DNA from: Akkermansia sp.
GTDB lineage: Bacteria; Verrucomicrobiota; Verrucomicrobiia; Verrucomicrobiales; Akkermansiaceae
Direction: 5' to 3'
Assembly (NCBI GenBank): GCA_017471985.1
Contig: JAFURE010000119.1
Location: forward strand, 17,142 to 81,141
DNA: 64,000 nucleotides
A program made the position numbers and the translations under genes. Shown in pieces: positions 40,525 to 50,170 of this stretch (positions are counted from its first letter, which is position 1; each line of letters begins with the position of its first letter). A model generated the notes under the pieces. That model made no database searches, was not told the origin of the DNA, and saw only the letters and a program-made list of their open reading frames with translations.

Positions 40525-41649
40525 TTAATCCAAGTGGCGAAGTGCTTCGATGGGGGCTATATCATCACGTAATCTCTTTGTAGGTATTGTTACCGGATTG
40601 CCTTGGGCATCTTTTGTTCTTATAGCTTCTTCGCATGGCTCTCCTGCCTGCATGCTGCTCATAAAATATCGTATCCCCTCATCTCCTATGTTTTGAATAT
40701 AGGGATCATCTGTCGTACCTATCTTTTTCAGAACGTCGTATGCCTTTTGCCAACTGAATAGTTCCGGGGTGTACTCAGTTAAATTTTCGGCATATTCAAA
40801 CCGCAGAAAAATGATGTTCAGCAATTGCTTGTCATCATTCGTGAGGTTATATGTCACATATGGTGTAATGGTAATTTTGTCATCTGTAGATAAGTTCATG
40901 CTTCTGTCGATCTCTCTCAATATATAATATACTTGTGATGAAACCTGTAGATATGATGATAGGTACTCTAAATAATCGTAAAACGCTTTTTCAACTTTGT
41001 CATTGGTGCTACTCTCTTCTGCGTAATCATGAAATTCTTTGAGGACACTATACGTTTTATCTAATAGCAGCTGCGTCACTGCCCTTCCTCTTATTACCTC
41101 TCTTGAATCTAGTATATACGGGGTTCCGTCTCGGTTACAAGCTAAGTTCGACTTTGTCTGGACCAGCAGATTAATGGCTTCATTGATAGCAACTTTTTCA
41201 CTTTGTGCAGCATTATACTGAGCCTGCCTTTTAAGTTCTTGCATCTCTTCTCCCTGTTGCCTGATCGTGACGAAAAGACCAGCAATACCTAAACCGGTAA
41301 AAAGGCAGGTGAGTGCTCCAAACATATCACCGAAAGTGCCTGCCTCTCCCCAAAATGACTTGGTTTCATCATAATCAGGGGGATGACTATCAACTATAGT
41401 ACCGGCTTCTATGTCGAGTTGCATTAATAAGCGATCGACCCAATCTTCAGCGTAGCTGGCGCAATTCGGCTTGTCGGTTGTACGCTTTACTGTGTCGGTG
41501 GTGGAACATGTAATTATACACATAATCAACAGGTATGCAGACCATGCTCCGACAACCCAACGAGAGTATTTGAAAAATTGACCTTCCCAATTGTTTGTGT
41601 TCTTTTGATTTATCTCGTCTTTTTGTTCTCTCATATCTCTACATCCCAT
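40525..41649 (-). CDS. Membrane protein resembling putative phage abortive-infection (PutAbiC) family
   Basis: 374 residues with two N-terminal membrane helices (about 28-48 and 105-130), the second within FGDMFGALTCLFTGLGIAGLFVTIRQQ, then a coiled stretch (EEMQELKRQAQYNAAQSEKV) and a helical cytoplasmic domain. The order FGDxxG - TIxxQ - coiled coil - YxxxxxILREIDRS - YxxYNLTNDDKQLL is what I know from the 'putative phage abortive infection protein' family (PutAbiC-like). That assignment rests on pattern memory; defence activity is inference. 12 bases after the 204-residue gene, with which it forms a cassette bordered by repeats. ATG 41634 is an alternative start. Confidence 0.58.
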   Translation of the reverse strand: MGCRDMREQKDEINQKNTNNWEGQFFKYSRWVVGAWSAYLLIMCIITCSTTDTVKRTTDKPNCASYAEDWVDRLLMQLDIEAGTIVDSHPPDYDETKSFWGEAGTFGDMFGALTCLFTGLGIAGLFVTIRQQGEEMQELKRQAQYNAAQSEKVAINEAINLLVQTKSNLACNRDGTPYILDSREVIRGRAVTQLLLDKTYSVLKEFHDYAEESSTNDKVEKAFYDYLEYLSSYLQVSSQVYYILREIDRSMNLSTDDKITITPYVTYNLTNDDKQLLNIIFLRFEYAENLTEYTPELFSWQKAYDVLKKIGTTDDPYIQNIGDEGIRYFMSSMQAGEPCEEAIRTKDAQGNPVTIPTKRLRDDIAPIEALRHLD

Positions 41650-41661
41650 TCTACCAGAAAA

Positions 41662-42276
41662 TTAAGGTGCGGTATTGATTGTTGAGGAAATCGTTTGTGT
41701 GAGTTTACTGATTTGTTTTAGAGCTTCTTTCTCGCATGCCTCATCTGCCATTTCACGGGCAACAGCCACGGCTCGCTGCAAACTGCGGATTTTGAACTTT
41801 GTATTCTTATAACCGTTGATATTTGCAGATTTAAGGTAATATTCGTAACTTCTGTACAATTCGCCTAATTGCCGAAAGGTATGAGCTGCGTAGTGATGTC
41901 TGTTCGATGCTTCCTCATAATGTTCCAGAACTTCTGCAATTTCAGCAATCAGACAATTATAGTACGCATTTCTATATTGGTCGATAATAGAGTCTCTGCC
42001 CCAGTGATAGTTCGCAAGAAATGTGGCTCGTTGCATATATTTTCTGCATATTTCCTTCGCGTACTGATCGTCTCCTCTTTCTGTCTGCGGCTGTCGTAAC
42101 GTATTGAATGCATCTTGCAGAAGAGATAAACTCTTTTTCAGAATCCTCGCTTCTATTTCTGAGGGAGAACTTGGACGGAAGAAGATGTCCCTGATACCAT
42201 GGGTGGTTTTAGTGACAACTGCGGCCAGTACTGTAAAATGGTTGGCAATCAAATAATCAACTATGGCATCGTACAT
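41662..42276 (-). CDS. Helical-repeat protein, partner of the PutAbiC-like gene
   Basis: 204 residues, soluble apart from a mildly hydrophobic start, with TPR-like helical pairs: YNCLIAEIAEVLEHYEEASN, AAHTFRQLGELYRSYEYYLKSA and SLQRAVAVAREMADEACEKEALKQ. No catalytic motif seen and no family recognised. Its position first in a two-gene cassette, AT-rich composition and flanking repeats suggest an accessory, perhaps antiviral, unit in which this protein could sense or hold the membrane effector in check; that is speculative. Confidence 0.55.
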   Translation of the reverse strand: MYDAIVDYLIANHFTVLAAVVTKTTHGIRDIFFRPSSPSEIEARILKKSLSLLQDAFNTLRQPQTERGDDQYAKEICRKYMQRATFLANYHWGRDSIIDQYRNAYYNCLIAEIAEVLEHYEEASNRHHYAAHTFRQLGELYRSYEYYLKSANINGYKNTKFKIRSLQRAVAVAREMADEACEKEALKQISKLTQTISSTINTAP

Positions 42277-42431
42277 AGGTGTATTTTTATTTGCTGAATG
42301 TTGAATAGAAAGATTTAATTTATGTCTAACCTGAGGAGGATTACTCTCCCTATCCTAATTTTAGCAGAAAAATACGGTATGGCAATGCTTTTTGTGGAAT
42401 TTGAGGAGAATTGAGAGTGCGTAAAAGCAAA

Positions 42432-42520
42432 CCCGCCGCATAAGCGGCGGGAAATTTAAAGACATTAAACATTCGAGATTCAACATTAAAATCCGTTTTT
42501 CACCATGAGCTCCCGCTCAT
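42432..42520. repeat. Repeat cluster D: palindrome, heptamers, single hairpin
   Basis: CCCGCCGCataaGCGGCGGG (42432-42451) with the AAATTTAAAGACATT tail, then a heptamer tract (ACATTAA, ACATTCG and so on, about 42472-42495), linker TTTTTCACC and one hairpin ATGAGCtcccGCTCAT (42505-42520). From 42277 to 42746 there is otherwise no gene; the rest is AT-rich, with a CTGTCTCGG-containing fragment also seen at 40.3 kb. Confidence 0.82.
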
Positions 42521-42746
42521 TTAAGATAGTCCCTGTCTCGGCGAAGAAAGCATCGACTCGAAGCCGCACCTGTCTCGGTTTCGTCTACGGAGTCATTGCT
42601 TCCAAGATTTTGTAGGTAAAATAAATATTACACTATATTCCAATTACTTCTGTGCAATAACTCATAAAGATTGGAGCTTTGGGAGGATATCATGTCTCGT
42701 GCAGACTTTGCGGAAAAGCTTAACTACAGATGGAGAGTAAGGTTTA

Positions 42747-43745
42747 TTATTCTGATTTGCAGGATAAGCAGCGTTTCAGCTTTAGAAAGCTTAAGACTGA
42801 AAAGATTAACTTGTGTTTTAATAAAAAATATATAATGAATGAGCTTGGCGTAATATCGTAATACGATAATGTTAGTTTGAGAGGGGCATTTTTTAAAAAT
42901 GTTTGCACGCAGGAAACTTTTTCGAAGAAAGTCTTTTCATTGCAATTTGTAATGTAATATAAAAAAGATGAGTAGATGTTAAAAACTCTTTTTTTCCATA
43001 TTGTTGAATTGTGTAATTTTTTGTATTTTGTTGTAAGGATATTGTGTATTATATTGTTGGCTTTCAATATCTTTTCATAAAAAGAGCAATCCAGATTACT
43101 TGCGCCATAAGTACTCTTCATATAAATATATGATGTTTCATTGGTGAGATTTAAAGTGTTTGACTTTGCTAGGTATTCAGCAAAAAATATAGTATCTTCT
43201 CCTATAGTTACGTCTTCTTTAAACCGTATATTGTGTCCATCGATAATTTCTTTCTTATAGCGTTTTGACCATACATATTCTAATGCTCCATTTGTAATAA
43301 TCGTTTCAAGGTTCTCTTCAGCGCTAAGAAAATAATCAGAACATTGGTAGTTGATAGAGCTTAATGCGATGCCTGATTCTTCACACTTCATTATACTATT
43401 TGTACATACGATATCATATTTTTCGTCAGTTTTAATGAGTGTTTCTAGGTAATTTTGTTGCAGGTAGTCATCGCTGTCTAAGAAGGTAATATACTTACCG
43501 TTTGAGTTATCTAAACCTACGTTTCGTGCTTTGGAAACGCCGACGTTGCGAGTATGGATAACTCTAAATCTATTATCGTTAGCTTTATATTCATCTGCAA
43601 TTTGCCCTGTCTTGTCTGAAGATCCATCATTTACTATGATTGCTTCATAGTTCTTTTCTGTCTGTAGAATAAGGGAGTTTAGACATCTAGAAAGATGTTT
43701 TTCTGCGTTATACGCAGGTATTATTATAGATATTGAAGGGTTCAT
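42747..43745 (-). CDS. Family 2 glycosyltransferase
   Basis: GT-A fold inverting glycosyltransferase adding one sugar to the lipid-linked repeat unit. ISIIIPAYNAEKHL at the start, VNDGSSDKTG (nucleotide binding) and the metal-binding DSDDYL of FLDSDDYLQQ are clear; RxxxKE-like acceptor residues follow at YKKEIIDGHNIRF. About 332 residues from ATG 43745 (MNPSISII). Among the most AT-rich genes of the locus. Last gene of the operon, separated from the flippase gene by about 180 bases. Confidence 0.88.
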   Translation of the reverse strand: MNPSISIIIPAYNAEKHLSRCLNSLILQTEKNYEAIIVNDGSSDKTGQIADEYKANDNRFRVIHTRNVGVSKARNVGLDNSNGKYITFLDSDDYLQQNYLETLIKTDEKYDIVCTNSIMKCEESGIALSSINYQCSDYFLSAEENLETIITNGALEYVWSKRYKKEIIDGHNIRFKEDVTIGEDTIFFAEYLAKSNTLNLTNETSYIYMKSTYGASNLDCSFYEKILKANNIIHNILTTKYKKLHNSTIWKKRVFNIYSSFLYYITNCNEKTFFEKVSCVQTFLKNAPLKLTLSYYDITPSSFIIYFLLKHKLIFSVLSFLKLKRCLSCKSE

Positions 43746-43928
43746 ATTTATTGCTTCAGAAGAATATTGCATTTTTGATATATTATAAACTGTCGTTGTT
43801 TTATTGGGGCTTAGATGATTTAAAAAGTATTTATTACGCTAGCCGTTAAATTTCAGTTTTGATGCTTTGGTGAATAATAAAGAGCTCCGATTTTTTAAGC
43901 GTTGTAATATTGCTTTCCATGTCAGCAA

Positions 43929-45374
43929 TTATTTTTTGAGATTATTTCTAATAATCTGAAGTGCTGTCCGTAACTCTGGCATACGGAGTAGGAGAGCAAG
44001 TCCTAAATATACTACAATTCCAATGGGAATACCTATAGCCAACTGAAAGATATGAGATAGTGGTAAAAAGGTAATCACGCCCCATACGATGATGCCCATT
44101 ATTATGGAAAGTAGTAGTGATGGCAATAAATCACCCATTTGCTTAAAAAAGGTGACTTTAATAAGTTTACTTGTATAGTAGGTTTGGAGAAATAGGCTAA
44201 TAAAAGATATTAAAACCGCGCCGTAACACATATAAGGAACACTTATAGGCACAGTGATGATGAGCATAATGACTCCAAGAATTTTTTTTATTATTTCTAA
44301 CTTTAGGAAGATGTCTGCTCGCCCTTTGACTTGCAGCAGATTAAGATTAAGCACATGAATGGGGTTTAGCATGAGTGCAAAGCAGAGAATTTGGAGTAAC
44401 GATGCACAAGGTAACCATTTTTCTGTAATAAGTACTACTATGGCGGGCTTGGCCACGGATGCTAAACCTACAAGTAGAGGGAATACTACAAAGGCTGAAA
44501 GTCGTATTAGAAGGCGGTATTTATCACGTAGGATATCATCATTTTGTTGTAGTTTGCAAAGTATAGGATAAGTAACTCCTGCAATTAGGTTTGTAGTCGT
44601 AGTAGCAGGTAGCGACGCATATTGGTTTGCTTTTGCGTAATACCCCAGATCGGCTCCAGAGTATACCTTTCCTATGAGTAATGGCCGGATATTGTTATAT
44701 GTCTGATCGATAATGGCTGCAGCCAACAGTTTTGAACCAAAGCCAAAAAGCTCACGGAATGATTGCCATGAGAATATGCGTTGGGGAACCCAGCGCACTA
44801 TAATCCATGTTAATATTACTCTTGCTATATAGGTTGCTAGCTGCATGTATGCCAGTGACCAAACTCCCCAACCTGAGTAAGCGAAGGATAAACCTACTAT
44901 ACCACCAATAATGGCTGTTGTTATTGAAATTGCTGAAATTCTTTTGAATTGTAGATTAATTGTGAGTTTTGTGTTATGCACTCCAGCGAGGGCCCCGATA
45001 ATTAGAGTAAGGCTGAGTACCCTAGTTAGATTACAGAGCTCAGGCTGATTGTAGAAGCTCGCAATATGTGGAGCTGCTATAAATAGCGCTATATACATAA
45101 GTAATGCAGTGGCTACACTGAAGTAGAATACTGTGGAACAATCTGCTTCTGTTCGATTTGATTTTCGTACTAGAGCGTTACTCATACCACATTCAATCAC
45201 ACACCCTGCAATGGCCGTGAAGATACCTAACATTCCCACCATTCCGTAATCATCGGGTGAAAGAATACGAGCCAATTGTATCCCAACAACAAACCCAATG
45301 AGGTGGATGGATAAGTTACCCAACAAAGACCATACCATGCTTCTGAATGTCTTTTTTTGCAAAGAGTTACACAT
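43929..45374 (-). CDS. Wzx/TuaB-type polysaccharide flippase
   Basis: Moves the undecaprenyl-linked oligosaccharide repeat across the inner membrane. 481 residues with about 12-14 membrane helices; the opening FRSMVWSLLGNLSIHLIGFVVGIQLARILSPDDYG is the usual PST/MVF family start, and the central NNIRPLLIGKVYSGADLGYYAKANQ is typical of MOP-superfamily O-unit exporters. It supplies the Wzx function expected from the EpsG-like polymerase and Wza/Wzc proteins in the same operon. Confidence 0.9.
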   Translation of the reverse strand: MCNSLQKKTFRSMVWSLLGNLSIHLIGFVVGIQLARILSPDDYGMVGMLGIFTAIAGCVIECGMSNALVRKSNRTEADCSTVFYFSVATALLMYIALFIAAPHIASFYNQPELCNLTRVLSLTLIIGALAGVHNTKLTINLQFKRISAISITTAIIGGIVGLSFAYSGWGVWSLAYMQLATYIARVILTWIIVRWVPQRIFSWQSFRELFGFGSKLLAAAIIDQTYNNIRPLLIGKVYSGADLGYYAKANQYASLPATTTTNLIAGVTYPILCKLQQNDDILRDKYRLLIRLSAFVVFPLLVGLASVAKPAIVVLITEKWLPCASLLQILCFALMLNPIHVLNLNLLQVKGRADIFLKLEIIKKILGVIMLIITVPISVPYMCYGAVLISFISLFLQTYYTSKLIKVTFFKQMGDLLPSLLLSIIMGIIVWGVITFLPLSHIFQLAIGIPIGIVVYLGLALLLRMPELRTALQIIRNNLKK

Positions 45375-45487
45375 TGATGTTTTTATATAATATTATATTG
45401 CTTTTTCTGTAAGATATCCATTTGTTAAGGATATTGTCTGTGTTTAATTTAAATATAAAATTAGAGAAAATTGATGATAAATTGAAA

Positions 45488-46012
45488 TTATCTATATTTT
45501 AAAATACGAGCAGGGTTTCCGCCAACAATAGCATATGAAGGTACATCTTTTGTTACAACTGAACCCGCTCCAATTATCACGCCAGAGCTAATATGTACTC
45601 CTGGTAGAATAATAACCCGTCCTCCAATCCACACGTCGTCTCCTATCTCGACCGGCTTTTCTTCTTGGAATCCCTGTTGGCACATGGGAACAGTTATGTC
45701 CTCAAAAGCGTGATTTCGTGTATAGATGATGCATTCTGGTCCCATCATTACATTCTTACCGATGGTTATCCGTCCATGCATTTTTGAGTTAATCCCAACA
45801 CCTGAATTGTCTCCAATAGACATCAAAGAGGTAATCATAGCACCATGCTCAATGTTTACGTTTTTACCGACGTGTATAAGAAACTTCTTCGCACAAAAAG
45901 CTCTGAACTTCTGGGAAAATGTTCCAAATCGGCCGTACGAGATAGGTAGATGTATACCTATCTTATAATATCCGAAGCGGGCAAGAAATCGAGTTATTTT
46001 TGTTATCATCAC
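45488..46012 (-). CDS. Hexapeptide-repeat O-acetyltransferase
   Basis: 174 residues of left-handed beta-helix: turns such as IGDNSGVGINSKMHGRITIG, catalytic-region YTRNHAFEDI with the conserved His, and the terminal VIIGAGSVVTKDVPSYAIVGGNPARIL found in maltose/galactoside acetyltransferases. Probably O-acetylates a sugar of the polysaccharide with acetyl-CoA. Its start overlaps the GT4 stop by four bases (ATGA type), so the two are translationally coupled. Confidence 0.87.
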   Translation of the reverse strand: MMITKITRFLARFGYYKIGIHLPISYGRFGTFSQKFRAFCAKKFLIHVGKNVNIEHGAMITSLMSIGDNSGVGINSKMHGRITIGKNVMMGPECIIYTRNHAFEDITVPMCQQGFQEEKPVEIGDDVWIGGRVIILPGVHISSGVIIGAGSVVTKDVPSYAIVGGNPARILKYR

Positions 46013-47154
46013 TGATTTAAAAGATTATGGATTAATACTAGCTGTTGCGCATTGTCAGTTGTGCTATCATAGAAACTTGTGCTTGCGGTAGCTTGTTCAT
46101 TTTTATTGTTGAAGGTGTCGATAATTCTGTCTGCGAAAGTTTGAGGATTTAGCGCGCACAAGGTTCCAAATTGGCCATTCCCTAGAGCTTCTCTGATAGC
46201 TGGAATATCAGAAGCGATAATAGGCTTTCGCAATACTTTTGCTTCGGCAATTGTTATAGGATCGGCTTCTATTGAAGAGGTTTGAACGTACATGTCTGCT
46301 TGATTTATAAATGGGTACGGGTTACTTTTTGCTCCTATAAATGAGCAACTACTTTCAATGTTATATTCTTCTATGAGAGATAGACATTGAATTTTATCAG
46401 GGCCATCACCCACAAAAATCCAATGAAAGCCAAACCTCCTATTTTTTAATTCCCTTGCCACTTTCAAAGCGAATGTTTGTCCTTTTTCTGGTGATATACG
46501 TCCTACCGTGATAATATTACACACTCCAAGTACTTTGAGATCTTCCGACGTTTTCTGAGATTTTTTGACTATATCTTCTTTATCAATGATATTTTTGATA
46601 ACGATTATCTTATTTGAAAGTTCCGGAAAGTGAGAAAGCAGCATGGCTCTGTTGGCTTCACTTACCGTCACAATTGTGTCGTATTTGAGGTAATATGCCA
46701 AATCTTTCTGTTTCGCGCGTCCTTGTTTTTCGTATGAACCGTGGTGGTACCAAAGTATTTTCTTTGCCGCTTTAACCTTGTCAATAACATAGTAGGGTGA
46801 GTACCCATTCTGACAATAACATATTGCTATATCGTATGATTCGGAGAGCGCATCACAAGCTTTCCATTCGTCTTTCTTTAATAATTGTCTAATTTTAAAC
46901 TCTATATATTGCAGAATCGAATTAAAACGCCACTTTTGTTTGAGGATAGAGTTAAGTGAGCCTACACCTAATTTTATAAATTGCCTTATGAATGGCGAAA
47001 TTTGGCTCATCATTGCGCCCTCTGACTTCCAAGTCGCAAGTGTCGGTTTAGAGAATCCGAGAACATTTAGAGTTTTGCAGAATGTGCTCAAACTACTCTC
47101 TATTCCTCCTAAGTTGGTGCCAATATTTACTATTAAGATGTTTTTCTTGTTCAT
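46009..47154 (-). CDS. Family 4 glycosyltransferase
   Basis: Retaining GT-B glycosyltransferase of the surface polysaccharide operon. An N-terminal Rossmann domain (NILIVNIGTNLGGIESSLSTF) and C-terminal domain with GRISPEKGQTFAL (donor phosphate binding) and the ExxxxxxxE region SIEADPITIAEAKVLRKPII. The first E of the usual pair is in 'SSIEADP'. 381 residues. AT-rich. Confidence 0.88.
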   Translation of the reverse strand: MNKKNILIVNIGTNLGGIESSLSTFCKTLNVLGFSKPTLATWKSEGAMMSQISPFIRQFIKLGVGSLNSILKQKWRFNSILQYIEFKIRQLLKKDEWKACDALSESYDIAICYCQNGYSPYYVIDKVKAAKKILWYHHGSYEKQGRAKQKDLAYYLKYDTIVTVSEANRAMLLSHFPELSNKIIVIKNIIDKEDIVKKSQKTSEDLKVLGVCNIITVGRISPEKGQTFALKVARELKNRRFGFHWIFVGDGPDKIQCLSLIEEYNIESSCSFIGAKSNPYPFINQADMYVQTSSIEADPITIAEAKVLRKPIIASDIPAIREALGNGQFGTLCALNPQTFADRIIDTFNNKNEQATASTSFYDSTTDNAQQLVLIHNLLNQ

Positions 47155-47156
47155 AA

Positions 47157-48107
47157 CTAGTAGATATATTTTGCTAGTTGAAGAATAGTAAATTTCATTC
47201 GTTGTTTGAAGTTGAGTGTACTCTTTACATCTCTAAATTTCTCTTGCAGAAAAGTTATTTCTTTCTCAAAAATTGCATGATTTTTTCTTAATAACATCTT
47301 TTGTCTACAGAGTGACCAGCAGAAGTTCAGCTTATGAATCCATGTCCATTTTAGAGCTGATGAGTATGCCGATATATGATGCTTTTTGCATTTTTCTAGC
47401 AGTATGTCTGCAACCTTTATATAATCATACCGTTTCATGCTAAAAGCACTAGTCATTGCAGAACCCGGGTGTTTAATATAATGGTACAATGTATCAGACA
47501 TGATATAAATACCGGTTGCAGCTTCTATACATTTAAAACTAAATAATAAGTCTTCTCCGATTTTAAATCTTTCGTCAAAGGCGACTTTGGAGGCAATTTG
47601 TCTTTTGATTAATTTATTTACTGGTCCATACAGAACCTCTCGGTATGGAAGTTTGTCAAAAAAGTTGATGAAAAGTTGATCCTTGTTTTCTACAACACAT
47701 GACGGAAGAGAAGAACAATTGTTCGCAATTATGCCACCTGGCAGGTGTTGTTCTATTCCACAAATCACCATGTCGACATCAAACTGCTCGATTTTTTTGT
47801 AAAGAGAAGAAATGAGTTTTGGGGAGACAGTATCATCACTATCGATAAAACATATGTATTCTCCCGTTGCAATTTTTAATCCGTCGTTGCGAGCGGCTGA
47901 TACACCTGCGTTATCTTTGTGAATAACTATAATCCGTGAATCTTGTTCTGCATATTGGTCGCAGATGCTCCCCGACTTGTCTGTAGAACCATCATTTACA
48001 AGTATGATTTCGAGATTTTTGTATGTTTGCGCCAATGTGGAATCCAGACATGCTTGTAAGTATGCCTCGACATTATACACAGGGATGATGATGCTGATTT
48101 TCTCCAT
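47157..48107 (-). CDS. Family 2 glycosyltransferase
   Basis: 316 residues. ISIIIPVYNVEAYLQACLDS, LVNDGSTDKSG and the DxD-type FIDSDDTV define a GT-A transferase. The C-terminal third (helical, basic) is diverged and may mediate membrane association. Ends two bases before the GT4 gene and begins one base after the next GT2 stop. Confidence 0.88.
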   Translation of the reverse strand: MEKISIIIPVYNVEAYLQACLDSTLAQTYKNLEIILVNDGSTDKSGSICDQYAEQDSRIIVIHKDNAGVSAARNDGLKIATGEYICFIDSDDTVSPKLISSLYKKIEQFDVDMVICGIEQHLPGGIIANNCSSLPSCVVENKDQLFINFFDKLPYREVLYGPVNKLIKRQIASKVAFDERFKIGEDLLFSFKCIEAATGIYIMSDTLYHYIKHPGSAMTSAFSMKRYDYIKVADILLEKCKKHHISAYSSALKWTWIHKLNFCWSLCRQKMLLRKNHAIFEKEITFLQEKFRDVKSTLNFKQRMKFTILQLAKYIY

Positions 48108-49055
48108 TTATATAAACGATAAAATCTTTTTGTATAATTTAGGACAAAGAGAGAAAAGATGGTATTCAATTCTGGATTTCAAAGATAGGTGGCATTTTGC
48201 TTGTAAATAGACTCTCTGTAATTCATTCTTTATATCATCAAACTCTAGCTGATATTGTTGCTGTAGAGATGCAGATAGAATGCAACGGCACACGTTCATG
48301 CGGGCGAGAAAACGCCACTTTGCTGAAAACCGAGTCAGTGCTGGAAAATTAATCTTAAAATAGTCATGCATTTTATCTTTGAAATAAATTTCGTCAAAAC
48401 GCTGGGTGGAGAATTTAGAACGCGTGATTGACCCGGCTCTTAAACGGTGTACGTATAATTCAGCCGTGCTAAATGCTACTTTATTTGCCTTATTAAGAGC
48501 TTGCGCAAGATAGAAAGGATCTTCTCCAAAAGTCCGACCTTCCTCAAACAGGATACCTGCTACGAGATTGCACTTAAATAATTTGTTCCACAGAGCGTTG
48601 TCAAGTACGGAAAATAGTTTGAAAGCAGCTTCATCCCGATTGCAGCACGTCACGATATGATTACTTGCCGTTGTATCTGGTTCAGTTGAGTCGCCATATA
48701 CTACATGAGCTTTACATACAGACATATCGGCATTCGTTGATTTCAACATGTCACACAGAGATTCGCACATTTCTTTCTGTAAATAATCATCGCTGTCTAC
48801 AAAAAGAATGAAATTTCCGGTAGCGTTTTGTATACCAATGTTTCTTGCTCTGGATACTCCACCGTTTGTTTGGTGTATAACCTTAATCCTGTTGTCTAAC
48901 ATTGCCCATTTATCGCAGATATCGCCACTGGTGTCGATTGAACCGTCATCCACGAGAATTATTTCCAGATTACGGTATGTCTGTTGAACGATGGATTCGA
49001 TGCATCGATCTAAGTATTTTTCTACGTTGTAGACTGGTACGATAACGCTTATCAT
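48108..49055 (-). CDS. Family 2 glycosyltransferase
   Basis: 315 residues, begins MISVIVPVYNVEKYLDRCIES with LVDDGSIDTSG and FVDSDDYLQ. Closely related in layout to the neighbouring GT2 (47157-48107), as if one arose from the other or both share a donor type. Its ATG overlaps the pyruvyltransferase-like stop by 4 bases. Confidence 0.88.
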   Translation of the reverse strand: MISVIVPVYNVEKYLDRCIESIVQQTYRNLEIILVDDGSIDTSGDICDKWAMLDNRIKVIHQTNGGVSRARNIGIQNATGNFILFVDSDDYLQKEMCESLCDMLKSTNADMSVCKAHVVYGDSTEPDTTASNHIVTCCNRDEAAFKLFSVLDNALWNKLFKCNLVAGILFEEGRTFGEDPFYLAQALNKANKVAFSTAELYVHRLRAGSITRSKFSTQRFDEIYFKDKMHDYFKINFPALTRFSAKWRFLARMNVCRCILSASLQQQYQLEFDDIKNELQRVYLQAKCHLSLKSRIEYHLFSLCPKLYKKILSFI

Positions 49056-50170
49056 ATATCTAGGGCGTTTTTTAAGTAGTTACGGCTTCGCTCCTTTTCC
49101 GTAGCAAGGTATTGGTTAATACTTTCAATATCTGGGGTAACGATTTTAGCTTCTTCCGGATTGAATGATTCATCGATAGCATGATGTTCCAAACCTGTCT
49201 GTGACAGAATATTGGAAATCCGGTTGTCGCTCATCCCATTGAGTACGTAAAATGGTTTGCGATAAATAATGGAGAATGCCGTGCCATGGAATGAAGAGGT
49301 AATGACCAGAGCTGCATGGTCGATATAGGCAAGGAAATCCCTGGGTCCTGCATCGTAGCGTTTGACAAAGTTATTGAATATGTCGTTTTTATTGTTGTAT
49401 CTGAGTGTAAGAATAGGAAGATTTAAGTGTTTTGAAATCGCTTTAGCTAATTTTAACTGTTGTTTGCTGGGTTCAAGGCAATAAAGAAGAATGTATTTGC
49501 CTCCCTGATAGTTTGCATCAGATTGCACTTTCCTCCATTCTTCTACATTCAGTAACAAGGTTGGATCAACATGGATTTCACAATCCTTTTCTGTGAGGCC
49601 CTTGACATTAACTGCGCTCCCTTCTTCTCTGACGGAAATATGCTTATACTTTCGGAGAAGAGATGCGTATTTTACAGCATTATACTTCTGCCAATCTATT
49701 TTAAGCGGGCCAAAGCTGGCTGCGTAGGAAATTCGTTTGGCATTATTATTAAAATTGAGATAATAGAAGTCAGCAAAATCTTTGGTTCTCACATTCCATA
49801 TTTGGTCGCTTCCGCTAATGAGATAGTCGTAGCTACTGAGATACTGTTCTACAGATGCGATGTCGTCAAACTCCGGTGTCAGGCAAATCTCAGAGTTGCG
49901 GAAATCCTCAAACTTATCTTTGCGATTTGATAAATCTTTACGATAAAAATATGCAACTGCGTTTTTGATTAGCTTTGAGAAAGAAAGTCCCTTTTGGTAT
50001 AGACTGTATAAATCGCCTTGAGATTTTGGTTGAATGTTGATAACTGAGTAATCAACGAGACAGTCAGTAGCTAAAGCCTTTGTAAATTCCTGAAGAGCAT
50101 AGGTCTGCAACGCTGAACCATGATTTTCAGCTTTATGGAAGGTTACTGTTCCGATTTTTATCTTTTTCAT
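49052..50170 (-). CDS. Polysaccharide pyruvyl transferase-family protein
   Basis: CsaB/WcaK-like GT-B-fold protein that transfers a pyruvyl ketal, or a related donor, to polysaccharide sugars. KIGTVTFHKAENHGSALQTYALQEF at the start, YLISGSDQIWNVRTKDF in the middle and VITSSFHGTAFSIIYRKPFYV near the C-terminus are diagnostic of the PS_pyruv_trans domain. ATG 50170 (MKKIKIG) is preferred; its ATGA overlaps the stop of the upstream GT2. About 372 residues. Confidence 0.87.
   Translation of the reverse strand: MKKIKIGTVTFHKAENHGSALQTYALQEFTKALATDCLVDYSVINIQPKSQGDLYSLYQKGLSFSKLIKNAVAYFYRKDLSNRKDKFEDFRNSEICLTPEFDDIASVEQYLSSYDYLISGSDQIWNVRTKDFADFYYLNFNNNAKRISYAASFGPLKIDWQKYNAVKYASLLRKYKHISVREEGSAVNVKGLTEKDCEIHVDPTLLLNVEEWRKVQSDANYQGGKYILLYCLEPSKQQLKLAKAISKHLNLPILTLRYNNKNDIFNNFVKRYDAGPRDFLAYIDHAALVITSSFHGTAFSIIYRKPFYVLNGMSDNRISNILSQTGLEHHAIDESFNPEEAKIVTPDIESINQYLATEKERSRNYLKNALDI

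Noticed and set aside
37560..42520. Insertion sequence or transposon as source of the repeats
   Set aside because: No transposase, integrase or reverse transcriptase gene and no clear terminal inverted repeats or target duplications are visible in the zone.
42692..42835. Plus-strand ORF of 47 codons with a GGGAGG motif 5 bases before its ATG (MSRADFAEKLNY...)
   Set aside because: The Shine-Dalgarno is unusually good, but the frame overlaps the 3' end of a convincing glycosyltransferase gene and the protein matches nothing; at most a remnant of a broken gene.
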